Shown: positions 26,269 to 35,308, numbered from the stretch's first letter. The stretch is DNA of 64,000 nucleotides from JAFDZO01 sp044226845 (GCA_044226845.1 JBGAGG010000010.1:62001-126000); one strand, 5' to 3'. Made by a program: numbers and translations. Notes: generated by a model from the sequence alone, not told the origin.

Positions 26269-27333
26269 ATGAGAGATTTTAATTATACATGGGAAGATTT
26301 TAAAAAGCTCCCGCTAAGTACGAAAAAGAAATTATTAATCAGAGATAAAAACCTTGCATACTTAATTTTCTCGCAGCAGTTCGATAGGAAATGTTTAGAG
26401 GTCATATTTAATCTTGCAGACAAGATAAGAGCTTTATCGAAAATTAAAGCGACTTCAGACTGGCTGCAGACTCTCCTCTCTCACAAGAGAGCCACATTAT
26501 TTTTTTCCCAGCCTTCTACAAGAACGTTCAAATCTTTTTACCATGCCTGCCATATACTGGGCATAAAAATTGGTGAGCTTCGCGACGGCGCATCTTCATC
26601 CCAGCAAAAAGGAGAGTCCTCCGAAGATACAATACTTACTTTTGCCTCTTATACTGACCTTATCATAATGAGGAATGCTGAAGAGTTTCTTGCGGAAAAA
26701 TCCGCATGGCTGATGAATAAGAAGAACAGAATTGTAAGAATTATAAATGCAGGCTCAGGTAAGGACCAGCATCCGACACAGTCACTGCTTGATGCTTATA
26801 CAATGGATATAGTATTTAAGGATAAAGGCGGAATTGAAAGCAAGATTATAACTATTGTAGGTGATCTAAAACGCGGCAGAGCAGCACGCTCGCTGATCTA
26901 TATTTTAAAAAATTATCCGGGAGTGAAGCTAAGGCTTGTATCTCCCGAACAGCTTAAGATAGAGCCCGATATAAAAAAATTCCTGATAAAAAATGAAATG
27001 GAGTTTATTGAATCGGATAACTTAAAAGAAAGCGTTAAGCAGGCTGATGTTATTTATATGACTCGCATTCAGGATGAATATGATATTTCAGATGAATCAA
27101 AAAAAATAAATTACGCAAATTTTCATCTTACAAAGCAGCACTTAAAAATTATTAAAAAGGATGCAATCATTATGCATCCGCTGCCGAGACGGGAAGAAAT
27201 TGACGTTGACGTAGATGATGATATCCGTGCGCATTACTGGAAACAGGAAAGAAACGGAATGTGGGTAAGGGCGGCATTGATTGCTTATATGTTTGGACTG
27301 ACACAGGAAATTATGAATAAAGAGGAAAATTAA
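26269..27333 (+). CDS. Aspartate/ornithine carbamoyltransferase family protein, ATCase-like
   Basis: 354 aa, about 45 residues longer at the N-terminus than usual catalytic chains. Carbamoyl-phosphate motif FFSQPSTRTFKSF (STRT 83-86; Q replaces the usual E), Lys114 in QQKGESSED, Arg135 in IIMRNAEEF, then NAGSGKDQHPTQSLLDAY (HPTQ 168-171), VGDLKRGRAARSL, YMTRIQDEY and MHPLPRREEI. The order and the HPLPR end fit aspartate carbamoyltransferase, not ornithine carbamoyltransferase. The neighbouring gene suggests an arginine-side role, but this is untested. Also an ATCase role in pyrimidine synthesis is possible. Confidence 0.87.
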   Translation: MRDFNYTWEDFKKLPLSTKKKLLIRDKNLAYLIFSQQFDRKCLEVIFNLADKIRALSKIKATSDWLQTLLSHKRATLFFSQPSTRTFKSFYHACHILGIKIGELRDGASSSQQKGESSEDTILTFASYTDLIIMRNAEEFLAEKSAWLMNKKNRIVRIINAGSGKDQHPTQSLLDAYTMDIVFKDKGGIESKIITIVGDLKRGRAARSLIYILKNYPGVKLRLVSPEQLKIEPDIKKFLIKNEMEFIESDNLKESVKQADVIYMTRIQDEYDISDESKKINYANFHLTKQHLKIIKKDAIIMHPLPRREEIDVDVDDDIRAHYWKQERNGMWVRAALIAYMFGLTQEIMNKEEN

Positions 27334-27351
27334 CACACAATAAATACAGAC

Positions 27352-27450
27352 CCTAAACACAAAGAACACAGAATAAAATTTCATAAAAAATATTATGAAT
27401 TATTTTGCTCAGTGTTCTCTGTGGAAAATTCTGTGTACTCTGTGGTTAGG
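27352..27450. repeat. Imperfect long inverted repeat, CACAGA family
   Basis: Left arm CCTAAACACAAAGAACACAG (27352 on) and right arm ending TCTGTGTACTCTGTGGTTAGG (to 27450) pair over about 23 positions with three mismatches; an inner AGTGTTCTCTGTGG near 27411-27424 is a second related copy. It sits between convergent genes and has no frame of interest. Confidence 0.6.
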
Positions 27451-27452
27451 AT

Positions 27453-28619
27453 TTAAACGAGACTTTCTTCGAATGCTGTAAGGAAAATATCTGCTTCCTC
27501 TTGTGAAAGAATCAACGGAGGCAGCAGCCTAATGCAGTTATCATTGGTAAGATTAACTAATACTTTTCTCTCAAATAAATTATCAACAACTTTCGCAGGA
27601 ACTATATTACCAAGTTCTATTCCAAGCATAAGTCCAATACCACGCACTTCTTTTATTTTATCGGGATATTTCTTTTGTAAATTTATAATTTCATTCTTCA
27701 GATAAGCTCCTACAACTTCTGCATTTCTCATAGCATAACTTTCTATCTCTTCTAATGTAGCAATTCCTGCAGCACATGCAACAGGATTTCCTCCGAATGT
27801 TGTTCCGTGCTCGCCCATCTTAAAACAATCGTTGAGATATTCTTTCGCCATCAGAGCAGCAACGGGTAATCCCCCGCCGATACCTTTTGCAGTAACGCAG
27901 ATATCAACATCAGCTTTGTAATGCTGTATAGATAAAAACTTGCCTGTGCGCCCCACACCGCATTGTATGCAGTCAGCAATAATTAAAAATCCATATTTTG
28001 CTTTCAGTTCATTTAGCGTATCAACAAATACACAGTCAGCAACGTAAATTCCGCCTTCACCCTGAATGAATTCAAGGAATACAGCAGCAGTATTTTCGTT
28101 TATCGTTCGTTTTAAATCATCAACCGAATTATATAAAAGATGATGAACATTTGGAAGCAGCGGCTCAAAGCCTTTTCTGTATTTTTCTTTAGTAGTGAGT
28201 GAAAGGCTGCCATAAGTGCGGCCGTGAAATCCGCCTTTGAAAGAAATAAGCTCAGTCTTTTTATCCGAGTGAAAATATTTCCTCACTAACTTTATCGCCC
28301 CTTCCATAGCTTCAGTGCCTGTTGAAGCAAGAAATATCCTGTCGAAGCCTGAAAGCGTCAATAGCTTCTCAGCAAAATCTATCTGTGTTTCCTGATAAAA
28401 ATTATTGGAGAGATGGTTGTAATTATATATCTGCGAGACTATTGCTTCGTTTACCTTTTGGTTGTTATAACCCAGTACGTTCACAGCAAGGCCGCCGAAC
28501 ATATCGAGAAATATTCCTTTATCGGTATGTAAAAAAACGCCTTCCCCTTTTTCAACAATAAGAGGAAGACGTTTATAAGTCTGAAAAAAATATTTTGCTT
28601 CTTTTTCTGCTAAGTCCAA
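27453..28619 (-). CDS. Class III aminotransferase (ornithine/acetylornithine-type)
   Basis: 388 aa, PLP-dependent. Lys245 in VTAKGIGGGLP carries PLP and Asp216 in IIADCIQCGVGRTGKF binds the ring nitrogen; FLEFIQGEGG (181-190) and FGGNPVACAAG are also family blocks. In most relatives the loop reads DEIQ/DEVQ; here it is DCIQ, with Cys217 in place of Glu. Also EF replaces EP in the E-x-x-Q-G-E-G-G block. Substrate may be ornithine, N-acetylornithine or a related omega-amine; the context does not decide. Convergent to the carbamoyltransferase, 3 bases upstream of coaE. Confidence 0.85.
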   Translation of the reverse strand: MDLAEKEAKYFFQTYKRLPLIVEKGEGVFLHTDKGIFLDMFGGLAVNVLGYNNQKVNEAIVSQIYNYNHLSNNFYQETQIDFAEKLLTLSGFDRIFLASTGTEAMEGAIKLVRKYFHSDKKTELISFKGGFHGRTYGSLSLTTKEKYRKGFEPLLPNVHHLLYNSVDDLKRTINENTAAVFLEFIQGEGGIYVADCVFVDTLNELKAKYGFLIIADCIQCGVGRTGKFLSIQHYKADVDICVTAKGIGGGLPVAALMAKEYLNDCFKMGEHGTTFGGNPVACAAGIATLEEIESYAMRNAEVVGAYLKNEIINLQKKYPDKIKEVRGIGLMLGIELGNIVPAKVVDNLFERKVLVNLTNDNCIRLLPPLILSQEEADIFLTAFEESLV

Positions 28620-28622
28620 TTT

Positions 28623-29291
28623 TTAGTTTTCTTTTCCCTCAGTATAAAGTTCTTTTTGTCCAGTTAAAGATTTTAACAATCTCGCAAGGAAATCAATCTG
28701 TGTATCAAGCTCCGCCTCTGATTTATTATTTACCAATACAAAATCAGAAAGTTCAAGCTTATTCTTTTCTTCGATCTGATACTTCATTATATTTTCGACT
28801 TCAGATTTCTTCGCTCCGTCTCTCATCATTATTCTTTCAACTCTTGTCTTCTTATTTGCATAAATCATAATTACGTAATCCAGATCTTTATCTAGTCCGC
28901 TTTCAAATACTAATGCTGACTCAACTAAGACTATATCATAAATACTTTTCTTGGATTCTTTTATTATATAATCTATAACGATGGGATGAACAATTTTATT
29001 TACCTTTGAGTAATTCTTTTTGTTCGCAAAAATCACTTCGCGGAACTTCGATAAATTTATTTTGCCCTGATAATTTAAAATATCCTTGCCGAACTCTTTT
29101 ACAAGCTTTGCAAGAAGAGTTTTATTTTTTGTATAAAGATTTTTTGCAATTGCATCTGCATAAAAAACCTTGAATCCTTTTTTTGCAAGCTTGTTGCATA
29201 CAAAAGTCTTGCCTGAACCTATGCCGCCTGTAATACCGACTATAAGTTTCGTTTTATGTTTCTTCATTATTTTTTCCGGGGTGTTAGCCAT
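28623..29291 (-). CDS. coaE: Dephospho-CoA kinase
   Basis: 222 aa P-loop kinase. Walker A in IVGITGGIGSGKTFV, then KGFKVFYADAIAKNLY and HPIVIDYIIKES, with DIVLVESALVFESGLDKDLDY giving the second CoA-binding segment. CoaE phosphorylates the 3'-hydroxyl of dephospho-CoA, the last CoA step. The first ATG (29291) adds the eight residues MANTPEKI before MKKHKTKLIVGITGG (29267), and the later start is a close competitor. It begins 12 bases after the rny stop. Confidence 0.95.
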   Translation of the reverse strand: MANTPEKIMKKHKTKLIVGITGGIGSGKTFVCNKLAKKGFKVFYADAIAKNLYTKNKTLLAKLVKEFGKDILNYQGKINLSKFREVIFANKKNYSKVNKIVHPIVIDYIIKESKKSIYDIVLVESALVFESGLDKDLDYVIMIYANKKTRVERIMMRDGAKKSEVENIMKYQIEEKNKLELSDFVLVNNKSEAELDTQIDFLARLLKSLTGQKELYTEGKEN

Positions 29292-29303
29292 AAGTTAAAA
29301 AAA

Positions 29304-30998
29304 CTATTTCGCATAAGCAATTGACCTTCTCTCTCTAATCACGTTCACTTTTATCTGTCCCGGATATTCCATTTCTTCCTGAATCTTCTTTGCAATATCA
29401 TCTGCTAACTGGTCTTGTAATATATCGCTGATTTTTTCCTGCTCTACAATTACTCTTACTTCGCGTCCTGCCTGGATAGCATATGTCTTTGCAACACCTT
29501 CAAATGACTTCGCAATGTTTTCAAGTGTTTCAAGTCTCTTTGAATATGCTTCAACAGATTCGCGTCTTGCTCCCGGTCTTGCGCCGCTGATTGAGTCAGC
29601 TGCCTGAACGATAATAGATATCGGACTTTCCATAGGCATTTCATCATGGTGGGCACCGATTGCATTACAGATGATCGGATGCTCTTTGCATCTCTTTGCT
29701 ACTTCGTAGCCAAGTATTGCATGCGGACCTTCGATGCTTCTGTCGATAGTTTTACCTACGTCATGCAGAAGTCCTGCTCTCTTCGCCATATAGGCGTCTA
29801 AGCCAAGCTCAGCAGCCATAATTCCTGCTAAGTAACCAACTTCAATTGAGTGATTTAAAACGTTCTGTCCGTAGCTTGAGCGGTATTTCATTCTGCCGAT
29901 AAGCGTTATCAAATCTCTGTGCATTCCCTGAATTCCCATTTCAACAAGTGTATTTTCACCTACGCGTATAATTTCTTCGCTGAGTTCCTTTTCTACTTTT
30001 GTTACAACTTCTTCAATTCTTGCAGGGTGAATTCTGCCGTCTGCAATAAGTCTTTCCATCGATACTCTTGCAATCTCTCTTCTGAACGGATCGAAGCCTG
30101 AAATGATAATTGCTTCCGGTGTATCGTCAACGATTATATCAACGCCGGTAGCTGCTTCAAATGCTCTGATATTTCTTCCTTCTTTACCGATAATTCTTCC
30201 TTTGAGTTCATCGGAAGTAATTTGCAGTACAGATACAGTTGTTTCAACTGAGTGGTCGGAAGCAGTTCTCTGAATACTTTGTATGATAAGATTTTTTGCA
30301 ATGCGGTTGGCTTCAAGCTTAGTCTCATCTCTGACTTCCTGAAGTTTTTGCGCTGAGTCGAGCTTAACCTGCTGCAGCAAGCTTTCGAAAAGTTCTTTCT
30401 TAGCTTCTTCTTCTGTTAAACCGGAAATTCTTTGCAGTCTGTCTTTTTGCTCGGAGATAACATTAACTGTTTCCTCTTTTAAAGACTCAATTTCTTTTTC
30501 CTTTTCCTCGACTTTTTCAATTTTCGATGTCAGATCTTTTTCAAGATTTTCAATCTTCTTTTCTTTCTGTCCTAATTCATTCTTAGCCTGGTCAACTTTA
30601 GCTTTTTCTTCTTTTAAAAATTGCTCTGTTTTTTCTTTCTCGGCTTTTAACTTCTTTTCATCTTCAACTACATTTTTTTCACGCTCTTTTACCTGCTCAT
30701 CAAACTCCTGTTTCTTTTTATAGAACTGGTCTTTTACTTCAAGTAATTTTTCTTTCTTTAAATTCTGAGCGGCTTTATCTGCATCCTGTAAAAGATTTTT
30801 TACTCTCTTCTCGCCTTCTGCAACTGTATCTTTTGCCTTTTTTTCAGCATCTGCTAAAATTTTATCGGCAACGCTTTGCGCATCACCAATTTTGCCTTTA
30901 CTTATTTTAGAATTCAGTAACCATCCTATATAGAGGAACAGTAAACATAAACCTATAATTAATGGAATTAAGACATATAGTTCTTTAACAAATTCCAT
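29304..30998 (-). CDS. rny: Ribonuclease Y
   Basis: 564 aa. One N-terminal membrane helix (VLIPLIIGLCLLFLYIGWLL), a long coiled coil (about 40-210), a KH domain (LKGRIIGKEGRNIRAFEAATG) and an HD domain (HSIEVGYLAGIMAAELG, LLHDVGKTID). RNase Y starts decay of many mRNAs at the inner membrane. The ATG at 30998 is preferred over the GTG one codon earlier because the strong AAGGAGG ribosome site is only correctly spaced for the ATG. coaE follows 12 bases downstream. Confidence 0.95.
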   Translation of the reverse strand: MEFVKELYVLIPLIIGLCLLFLYIGWLLNSKISKGKIGDAQSVADKILADAEKKAKDTVAEGEKRVKNLLQDADKAAQNLKKEKLLEVKDQFYKKKQEFDEQVKEREKNVVEDEKKLKAEKEKTEQFLKEEKAKVDQAKNELGQKEKKIENLEKDLTSKIEKVEEKEKEIESLKEETVNVISEQKDRLQRISGLTEEEAKKELFESLLQQVKLDSAQKLQEVRDETKLEANRIAKNLIIQSIQRTASDHSVETTVSVLQITSDELKGRIIGKEGRNIRAFEAATGVDIIVDDTPEAIIISGFDPFRREIARVSMERLIADGRIHPARIEEVVTKVEKELSEEIIRVGENTLVEMGIQGMHRDLITLIGRMKYRSSYGQNVLNHSIEVGYLAGIMAAELGLDAYMAKRAGLLHDVGKTIDRSIEGPHAILGYEVAKRCKEHPIICNAIGAHHDEMPMESPISIIVQAADSISGARPGARRESVEAYSKRLETLENIAKSFEGVAKTYAIQAGREVRVIVEQEKISDILQDQLADDIAKKIQEEMEYPGQIKVNVIRERRSIAYAK

Positions 30999-31072
30999 CA
31001 CACCTCCTTGTTGCTATATTTTTAGTACACATTCGATTTTTTTGATTTGTTGGTTAAATAAAAATTGGGTAT

Positions 31073-31308
31073 AAAAAAACCGCACAGACAAATCCTTAGC
31101 CAAAGCTTATAAGAAACCCGTTTAAGCATACGGTGGAGGGTGCCACAATGTCGTTTGCTTCCACTGTCCGGAGTTCCCGGGCTAACCCGGCTCCAGATCC
31201 GCCAAAGCGGATGAGGCCTGTAATTGACATTTTTTTATGAGCTTACCTTCCTATCTTATAAAAAATGTTGGTTTTTTATAATGGTTTGACTAAGGTGTCT
31301 GTGCGGTT
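31073..31308 (-). ncRNA. ssrS: Structured RNA, probably 6S RNA (SsrS)
   Basis: A ~236-base non-coding segment between zapA and rny. Its ends form a perfect 13-bp stem: AACCGCACAGACA (31078-31090) with TGTCTGTGCGGTT (31296-31308). On the minus strand this stem is followed by a T-run (31073-31077), giving an intrinsic terminator at the 3' end. The middle has a strong hairpin GGAGCCGGG..CCCGGGAACTCC and TGTGGCACCCTCCACC, which fits a single long rod with a bulge. Known 6S RNAs in Bacteroidota lie by zapA, which supports the call; primary-sequence identity was not tested. Confidence 0.65.
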
Positions 31309-31350
31309 ATTTAAAAACCTGCTTTTATGTAAAGAACAAATAAATAAAAT

Positions 31351-31650
31351 CTAGATATACTGATCGAGCAAATTTGAAAGCTCTTCAATATTTTGATTAT
31401 ATTCTCTTAACGAGTCTAAGTAATCTTCTTCAATTTTATTTCTGATACCTTTTTCCTTAAAATAATCCTCCGCAATATTTAACGAAGAAACTACCGCAAT
31501 AGTTTCCTCAGTCTGATTTGGGGATTCAGAGTTGATTCTGTTCATAATATTATCAACGTAATTGGCAATTTTTTCTACCTTTGCAGTGTCTTCACCCTGC
31601 AAATTATATTCGCTGTTAAAAATCCTTACTCTGACTTCTTTAGGATTCAT
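31351..31650 (-). CDS. zapA: Cell division protein ZapA
   Basis: 99 aa. MNPKEVRVRIFNSEYNLQGED is the N-terminal globular start and IANYVDNIMNRINSESPNQTEETIAVVSSLNIAEDY the middle; a coiled coil covers about residues 55-99. ZapA binds and bundles FtsZ filaments at the septum. It follows the 125-residue coiled-coil gene by 39 bases, same strand, and the 6S-like RNA lies just downstream. Confidence 0.92.
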   Translation of the reverse strand: MNPKEVRVRIFNSEYNLQGEDTAKVEKIANYVDNIMNRINSESPNQTEETIAVVSSLNIAEDYFKEKGIRNKIEEDYLDSLREYNQNIEELSNLLDQYI

Positions 31651-31689
31651 AAGTTTTTAAGGTTTTGTTTTGTTCTTAGTCAAACTGTA

Positions 31690-32067
31690 TTAATTTTCCT
31701 GATCGTACTGATCAAGGTGTACATCAATTCTTGATATTAACTCTTTTATTCGTGAACGGACAATTTCTTTATCCTGTATAGACGATTTTGTATTTTTTTC
31801 AGTTAGTAAAACGTTCTTCAAATCCGATATTTCCTTATCCTTCGTTATCGACTGCGAATTTGCATGAGTAACCTGAAGCTTTAAATCAGTGATTTTCTGG
31901 CTCAGCTCCTTCACCTGCTCGCGCAAATCTTTGTTCTCTTCTTCAACTTTACTTATCTTTGTCAGCAGCATTCTGACCTTTGTTAATAAACCCTGAATCG
32001 ATACCCTTAATGAATTCTTAGCTTCATTGATGCTATCTATTGCGCTGTCAGAAAATGGTTTAGACAT
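31690..32067 (-). CDS. Coiled-coil protein of unknown function (upstream of zapA)
   Basis: 125 aa, almost wholly heptad-rich (LLTKISKVEEENKDLREQ, VKELSQKITDLKLQV, DKEISDLKNVLLTEKN), no signal peptide. I do not recognise a named family, but such a coiled-coil gene between pheT and zapA is common in this phylum, so it may take part in division like ZapB. The window gives no direct functional evidence. It follows pheT by 54 bases on the same strand. Confidence 0.75.
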   Translation of the reverse strand: MSKPFSDSAIDSINEAKNSLRVSIQGLLTKVRMLLTKISKVEEENKDLREQVKELSQKITDLKLQVTHANSQSITKDKEISDLKNVLLTEKNTKSSIQDKEIVRSRIKELISRIDVHLDQYDQEN

Positions 32068-32121
32068 AATTTTTTGTTAGGTTCTTACTAACTCCTTACT
32101 ACGACTTCTTAACTTCTTAAT

Positions 32122-34515
32122 CTAACTTCTAAGCTGCACGTTCAATTCTTTTTCAAGATTCTTTACTATCTTGCCGATTATCGGATTTATCTCTTCATCT
32201 GTCAGTGTTTTATCAAAAGAAGAAAATTCTAATGAAAAAGCAAGACTTTTGTTATTACCGAGTTTTTTATCCTCGTAAATATCAAAGAGCTGCAAACCCG
32301 ATAACAGCTTTCCGCCGCTCTTTAAAATGACGTCCTTAATATCCTTAAAAACAACGTTTTTTTCAACTACAAAAGATAAGTCTCTTTTTACTGTCGGAAA
32401 TTTGGAAATCGGCTCATAAACATTGGATTTTCTCTGCGCTTTATATAGTGCCTCTAAGTTAAATTCAGCTATATAAACAGGTTTCTCGATTTCAATGCCA
32501 AGTGACTTTAAGAGTGAACTTTCAACTTTGAACAATTCCCCTGCGTAATTATCTTTTGTTTCATATTTAATCTTAATACCGTTTTCCCCGTAAGAAGTGT
32601 TTTTGATCTGAATATTCAGACTACGTATAAACATATCGACTTCACCTTTCAAATCGAATAAATCAAAGTCTCTGTCTTTATTGTCAAAAGATTTCAGATC
32701 GTAATTTCCGCAGACTCCGATAGAAAGTTTATCTTCTTCTTTAAAGCACTTTCCTTCGTCCAAAAATACTCTGCCTGTTTCATATAATTTGAGCGGAATA
32801 TCTTTGCCGGAATGATTATGATTATTTTTAATAACGTTCAGCATTCCGTAATAAAGATTTACACGCATTGAGTTCATTTCGCTTGAACCGGGATTTGCAA
32901 TCTTTACCGGACTGATCCCGAACGTCTGCAGTTTTGCATCTTCCTGCTGAGAACTTGTTAAAATCTCGTTAAATCCGCGACCATAGAAATAGTTCTTTAC
33001 TTTCTGAACGAACTCGATATAATCTAAATTGTAATTGGATTCCGATACGCTGAACCTGAAAGTGCTTTCCATTGGGATATTATCGTAGCCGTAAATGCGG
33101 GCAATTTCTTCAATCAGATCAATTTCACTTTCAATATCATTTCTTCTGAATTCAGGAATTTTAAACACTAATTTTTCGAATCTTTCGCCTTCACATTCAA
33201 TATCTATTTTAGCTAATAAGTTAATTACTTCATCTTTTGTAAGTGATAATCCTAAAATACGGTTAACATTATAAATTTCAAGCTCTACTTCCCTATAAAC
33301 AAAACATTCAGGATAGTTATCTACTGTACCGCATAATATCTTACCGCCGGAAAGTTCTGCAAAGAATTGTGAAGCTCTGTCGGAAGCATATTCAACCATG
33401 TTAATATCCGTTCCTCTTTCAAATCTATGTGATGCATCCGAAGATAAACCGAGCTTTTTCGCATTCAATCTTATTGCAACTGAATCAAAATAAGCTGTCT
33501 CCAGCAGTACATTTGTAGTGCCTTCCGTTATTTCCGAATTCTCGCCGCCCATAATTCCGGCAATACTTAATGGTCTTTCAGCATCGCAAATCATTAAGGA
33601 CTTATCATTTAAAACTCTTTCTTTTGAATCAAGCGTTGTGAACTTATCGCCTTCGTTGGCAGTCTTAACAATAATCTTCTTACCTTTAATTTTATCGTAA
33701 TCAAATGCATGCATCGGCTGCCCTGTTTCCATCATAATATAGTTGGTAATATCAACAATATTATTGCGCGGTCTTAGCCCTATTGCAGTCAGTTTCTTTT
33801 TCAGCCATTCAGGAGAGTCTTTTACCTGAACGTCTTTAATAACTCTTGCTCTGAATCTCTTGCAGAAATCTTTATTTTCTATCGCTACATGAATATAATC
33901 ATGCGAGTTTTCGTTTTCTTCTTTTAGTTGTACTTCAGGAAGCTTGCAGTGCAAATCATATGCAGCAGCTATTTCTCTTGCTATGCCGATATGTGAAAGC
34001 AGGTCTCCCCTGTTTGGCGTTACGCCAATCTCATATATAAAATCATCTGCTCCTATATATTCAGCAAAACTCTGCCCTATCTTTGCATTTTCATCAAGCA
34101 CCATTATTCCGTTATGGTCTTCGCTTAGATTTAATTCTTTTGCCGAGCATATCATTCCCTCTGAAAGCTGTCCGCGAAGCTTAGCTTTCTTTATTTCAAA
34201 TCCGCCATTAGGCACAACTGCTCCAATCTTTGCTACGCAGACTAACTGCTCCGCTTCTACATTCGGCGCGCCGCAGACTATGTTTAACAAATCACCTGTG
34301 CCGATATCAACTTTGCAAACGCTTAGCTTATCTGCATCCGGATGTTTGGATTTTTCAACAACTTTACCTACTACAAATCCCTTAAACTTTTCACCCTCGG
34401 ATTCAATACTTTCAATATCAAGTCCCGCAGAAATCATTTTTGCATTCAATTCTGCCATTGAACTGATTTCCAAATCCGGTATGTATTCCTTAACCCAATT
34501 TAAACTGAATTTCAT
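32122..34515 (-). CDS. pheT: Phenylalanyl-tRNA synthetase beta subunit
   Basis: 797 aa, the family's usual length. Domains in order: EMAP/tRNA-binding-like domain (about 40-155, with GKVVEKSKHPDADKLSVCKV), B3/B4 editing (about 210-380), B5 (about 405-475), the catalytic-like core, and FDX-ACB at the C-terminus (YEPISKFPTVKRDLSFVVE). It pairs with PheS, which is not in the window, to charge tRNA-Phe. Starts 10 bases from a region of inverted repeat; no ribosome-site anomaly seen. Confidence 0.97.
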   Translation of the reverse strand: MKFSLNWVKEYIPDLEISSMAELNAKMISAGLDIESIESEGEKFKGFVVGKVVEKSKHPDADKLSVCKVDIGTGDLLNIVCGAPNVEAEQLVCVAKIGAVVPNGGFEIKKAKLRGQLSEGMICSAKELNLSEDHNGIMVLDENAKIGQSFAEYIGADDFIYEIGVTPNRGDLLSHIGIAREIAAAYDLHCKLPEVQLKEENENSHDYIHVAIENKDFCKRFRARVIKDVQVKDSPEWLKKKLTAIGLRPRNNIVDITNYIMMETGQPMHAFDYDKIKGKKIIVKTANEGDKFTTLDSKERVLNDKSLMICDAERPLSIAGIMGGENSEITEGTTNVLLETAYFDSVAIRLNAKKLGLSSDASHRFERGTDINMVEYASDRASQFFAELSGGKILCGTVDNYPECFVYREVELEIYNVNRILGLSLTKDEVINLLAKIDIECEGERFEKLVFKIPEFRRNDIESEIDLIEEIARIYGYDNIPMESTFRFSVSESNYNLDYIEFVQKVKNYFYGRGFNEILTSSQQEDAKLQTFGISPVKIANPGSSEMNSMRVNLYYGMLNVIKNNHNHSGKDIPLKLYETGRVFLDEGKCFKEEDKLSIGVCGNYDLKSFDNKDRDFDLFDLKGEVDMFIRSLNIQIKNTSYGENGIKIKYETKDNYAGELFKVESSLLKSLGIEIEKPVYIAEFNLEALYKAQRKSNVYEPISKFPTVKRDLSFVVEKNVVFKDIKDVILKSGGKLLSGLQLFDIYEDKKLGNNKSLAFSLEFSSFDKTLTDEEINPIIGKIVKNLEKELNVQLRS

Positions 34516-34524
34516 ATATTTTTA

Positions 34525-34673
34525 ATCACTGATTAATATGATTATTAATGATGTAAATGATAAAAACTTGAATCGCTAATTGTTCTGATTTTAATGATAC
34601 TGATATGATAAATTTACTTAAATCGCATCAGTGCAAATCACTTTTCATCAGTGAAATCAGTGATTCAAACCCC
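34525..34673. repeat. Imperfect long inverted repeat, AATCACTGATT family
   Basis: AATCACTGATTAATATG at 34526 on the left faces a right arm ending AAATCAGTGATTCAAAC, whose reverse complement starts GTTTGAATCACTGATTT. Several related ATCAGTG words occur between. It fills most of the gap between pheT and the Lys-rich gene; no frame of interest. Confidence 0.6.
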
Positions 34674-34682
34674 TAACAAAAA

Positions 34683-34709
34683 ACCCGGACAAAAAACATT
34701 TATCCGGGT
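34683..34709 (-). terminator. Intrinsic terminator after the Lys-rich protein gene
   Basis: ACCCGGA (34683-34689) pairs with TCCGGGT (34703-34709); on the minus strand the stem is followed by a T-run (plus-strand A's at 34679-34683). It lies 28 bases downstream of the stop of the gene at 34737. Confidence 0.75.
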
Positions 34710-34736
34710 CTCATATGCTGGTTAAAATCTTAAATA

Positions 34737-35195
34737 TTATTCGCCGTCTTTCTTTGGTTCTTTTTTTACAGGTTCGTTGTTTTCTCTCTTATATTGTCTT
34801 TCATTCTTTTCCGGTTCAGAATTATTATTGTTATCATAAGTTTTCGGCGGAGTATATGTTCCGTTTGTAGGCGGAGTATAAACTCTTGGTGTTCTTACTC
34901 TTGTAGTATGTCTTCTGTTCTTCTTACTTCCTTTTTTCTTTTTACCTGACTTCTTTGAACTTTTTTTACCGGAGCTCTTCTTTTTAGAGGTTTTCTTTCC
35001 GGAAGTTTTGTTCTTTGAACTTTTTTTGCCTGAAGTCTTGTTCTTACTCTTACTTGTTTTACCGCTTTTTTTCTTTTTGGAAGTCTGTGTGGTCTTTTTC
35101 TTAGGCTTAGCCTCGAGGTTTGAAAACTCACCAAACACACCACCAAAAGCAAAGGCGCATAAAAAAGTCATAACCAGCATTTGACGCTTTGTCAT
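34737..35195 (-). CDS. Secreted Lys/Ser-rich low-complexity protein
   Basis: 152 aa. N-terminal signal-like segment (MLVMTFLCAFAFGGVFGEF) then LEAKPKKKT and about 60 residues made of Ser-Gly-Lys-Lys units (KTSGKKSSKNKTSGKK, KKKSSGKKSSKK), followed by RRHTTRVRTPRVYTPPTNG and an Asn/Glu-rich tail. Very basic. The repeat resembles histone-H1-like or nucleoid tails, but the signal peptide points outside the cytoplasm. No relative can be named. The gene has its own terminator and its upstream region is shared with divergent mnmA. Confidence 0.72.
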   Translation of the reverse strand: MTKRQMLVMTFLCAFAFGGVFGEFSNLEAKPKKKTTQTSKKKKSGKTSKSKNKTSGKKSSKNKTSGKKTSKKKSSGKKSSKKSGKKKKGSKKNRRHTTRVRTPRVYTPPTNGTYTPPKTYDNNNNSEPEKNERQYKRENNEPVKKEPKKDGE

Positions 35196-35308
35196 CTTTT
35201 AATTCTCCTTTTTTGATTTGTGGATAGATAAACTTAACACTTATGAATTTTAAAAACAATGAAATTAATGACTTTAAAGAAAGCCATTACTTTAATACTT
35301 TTACGTAA

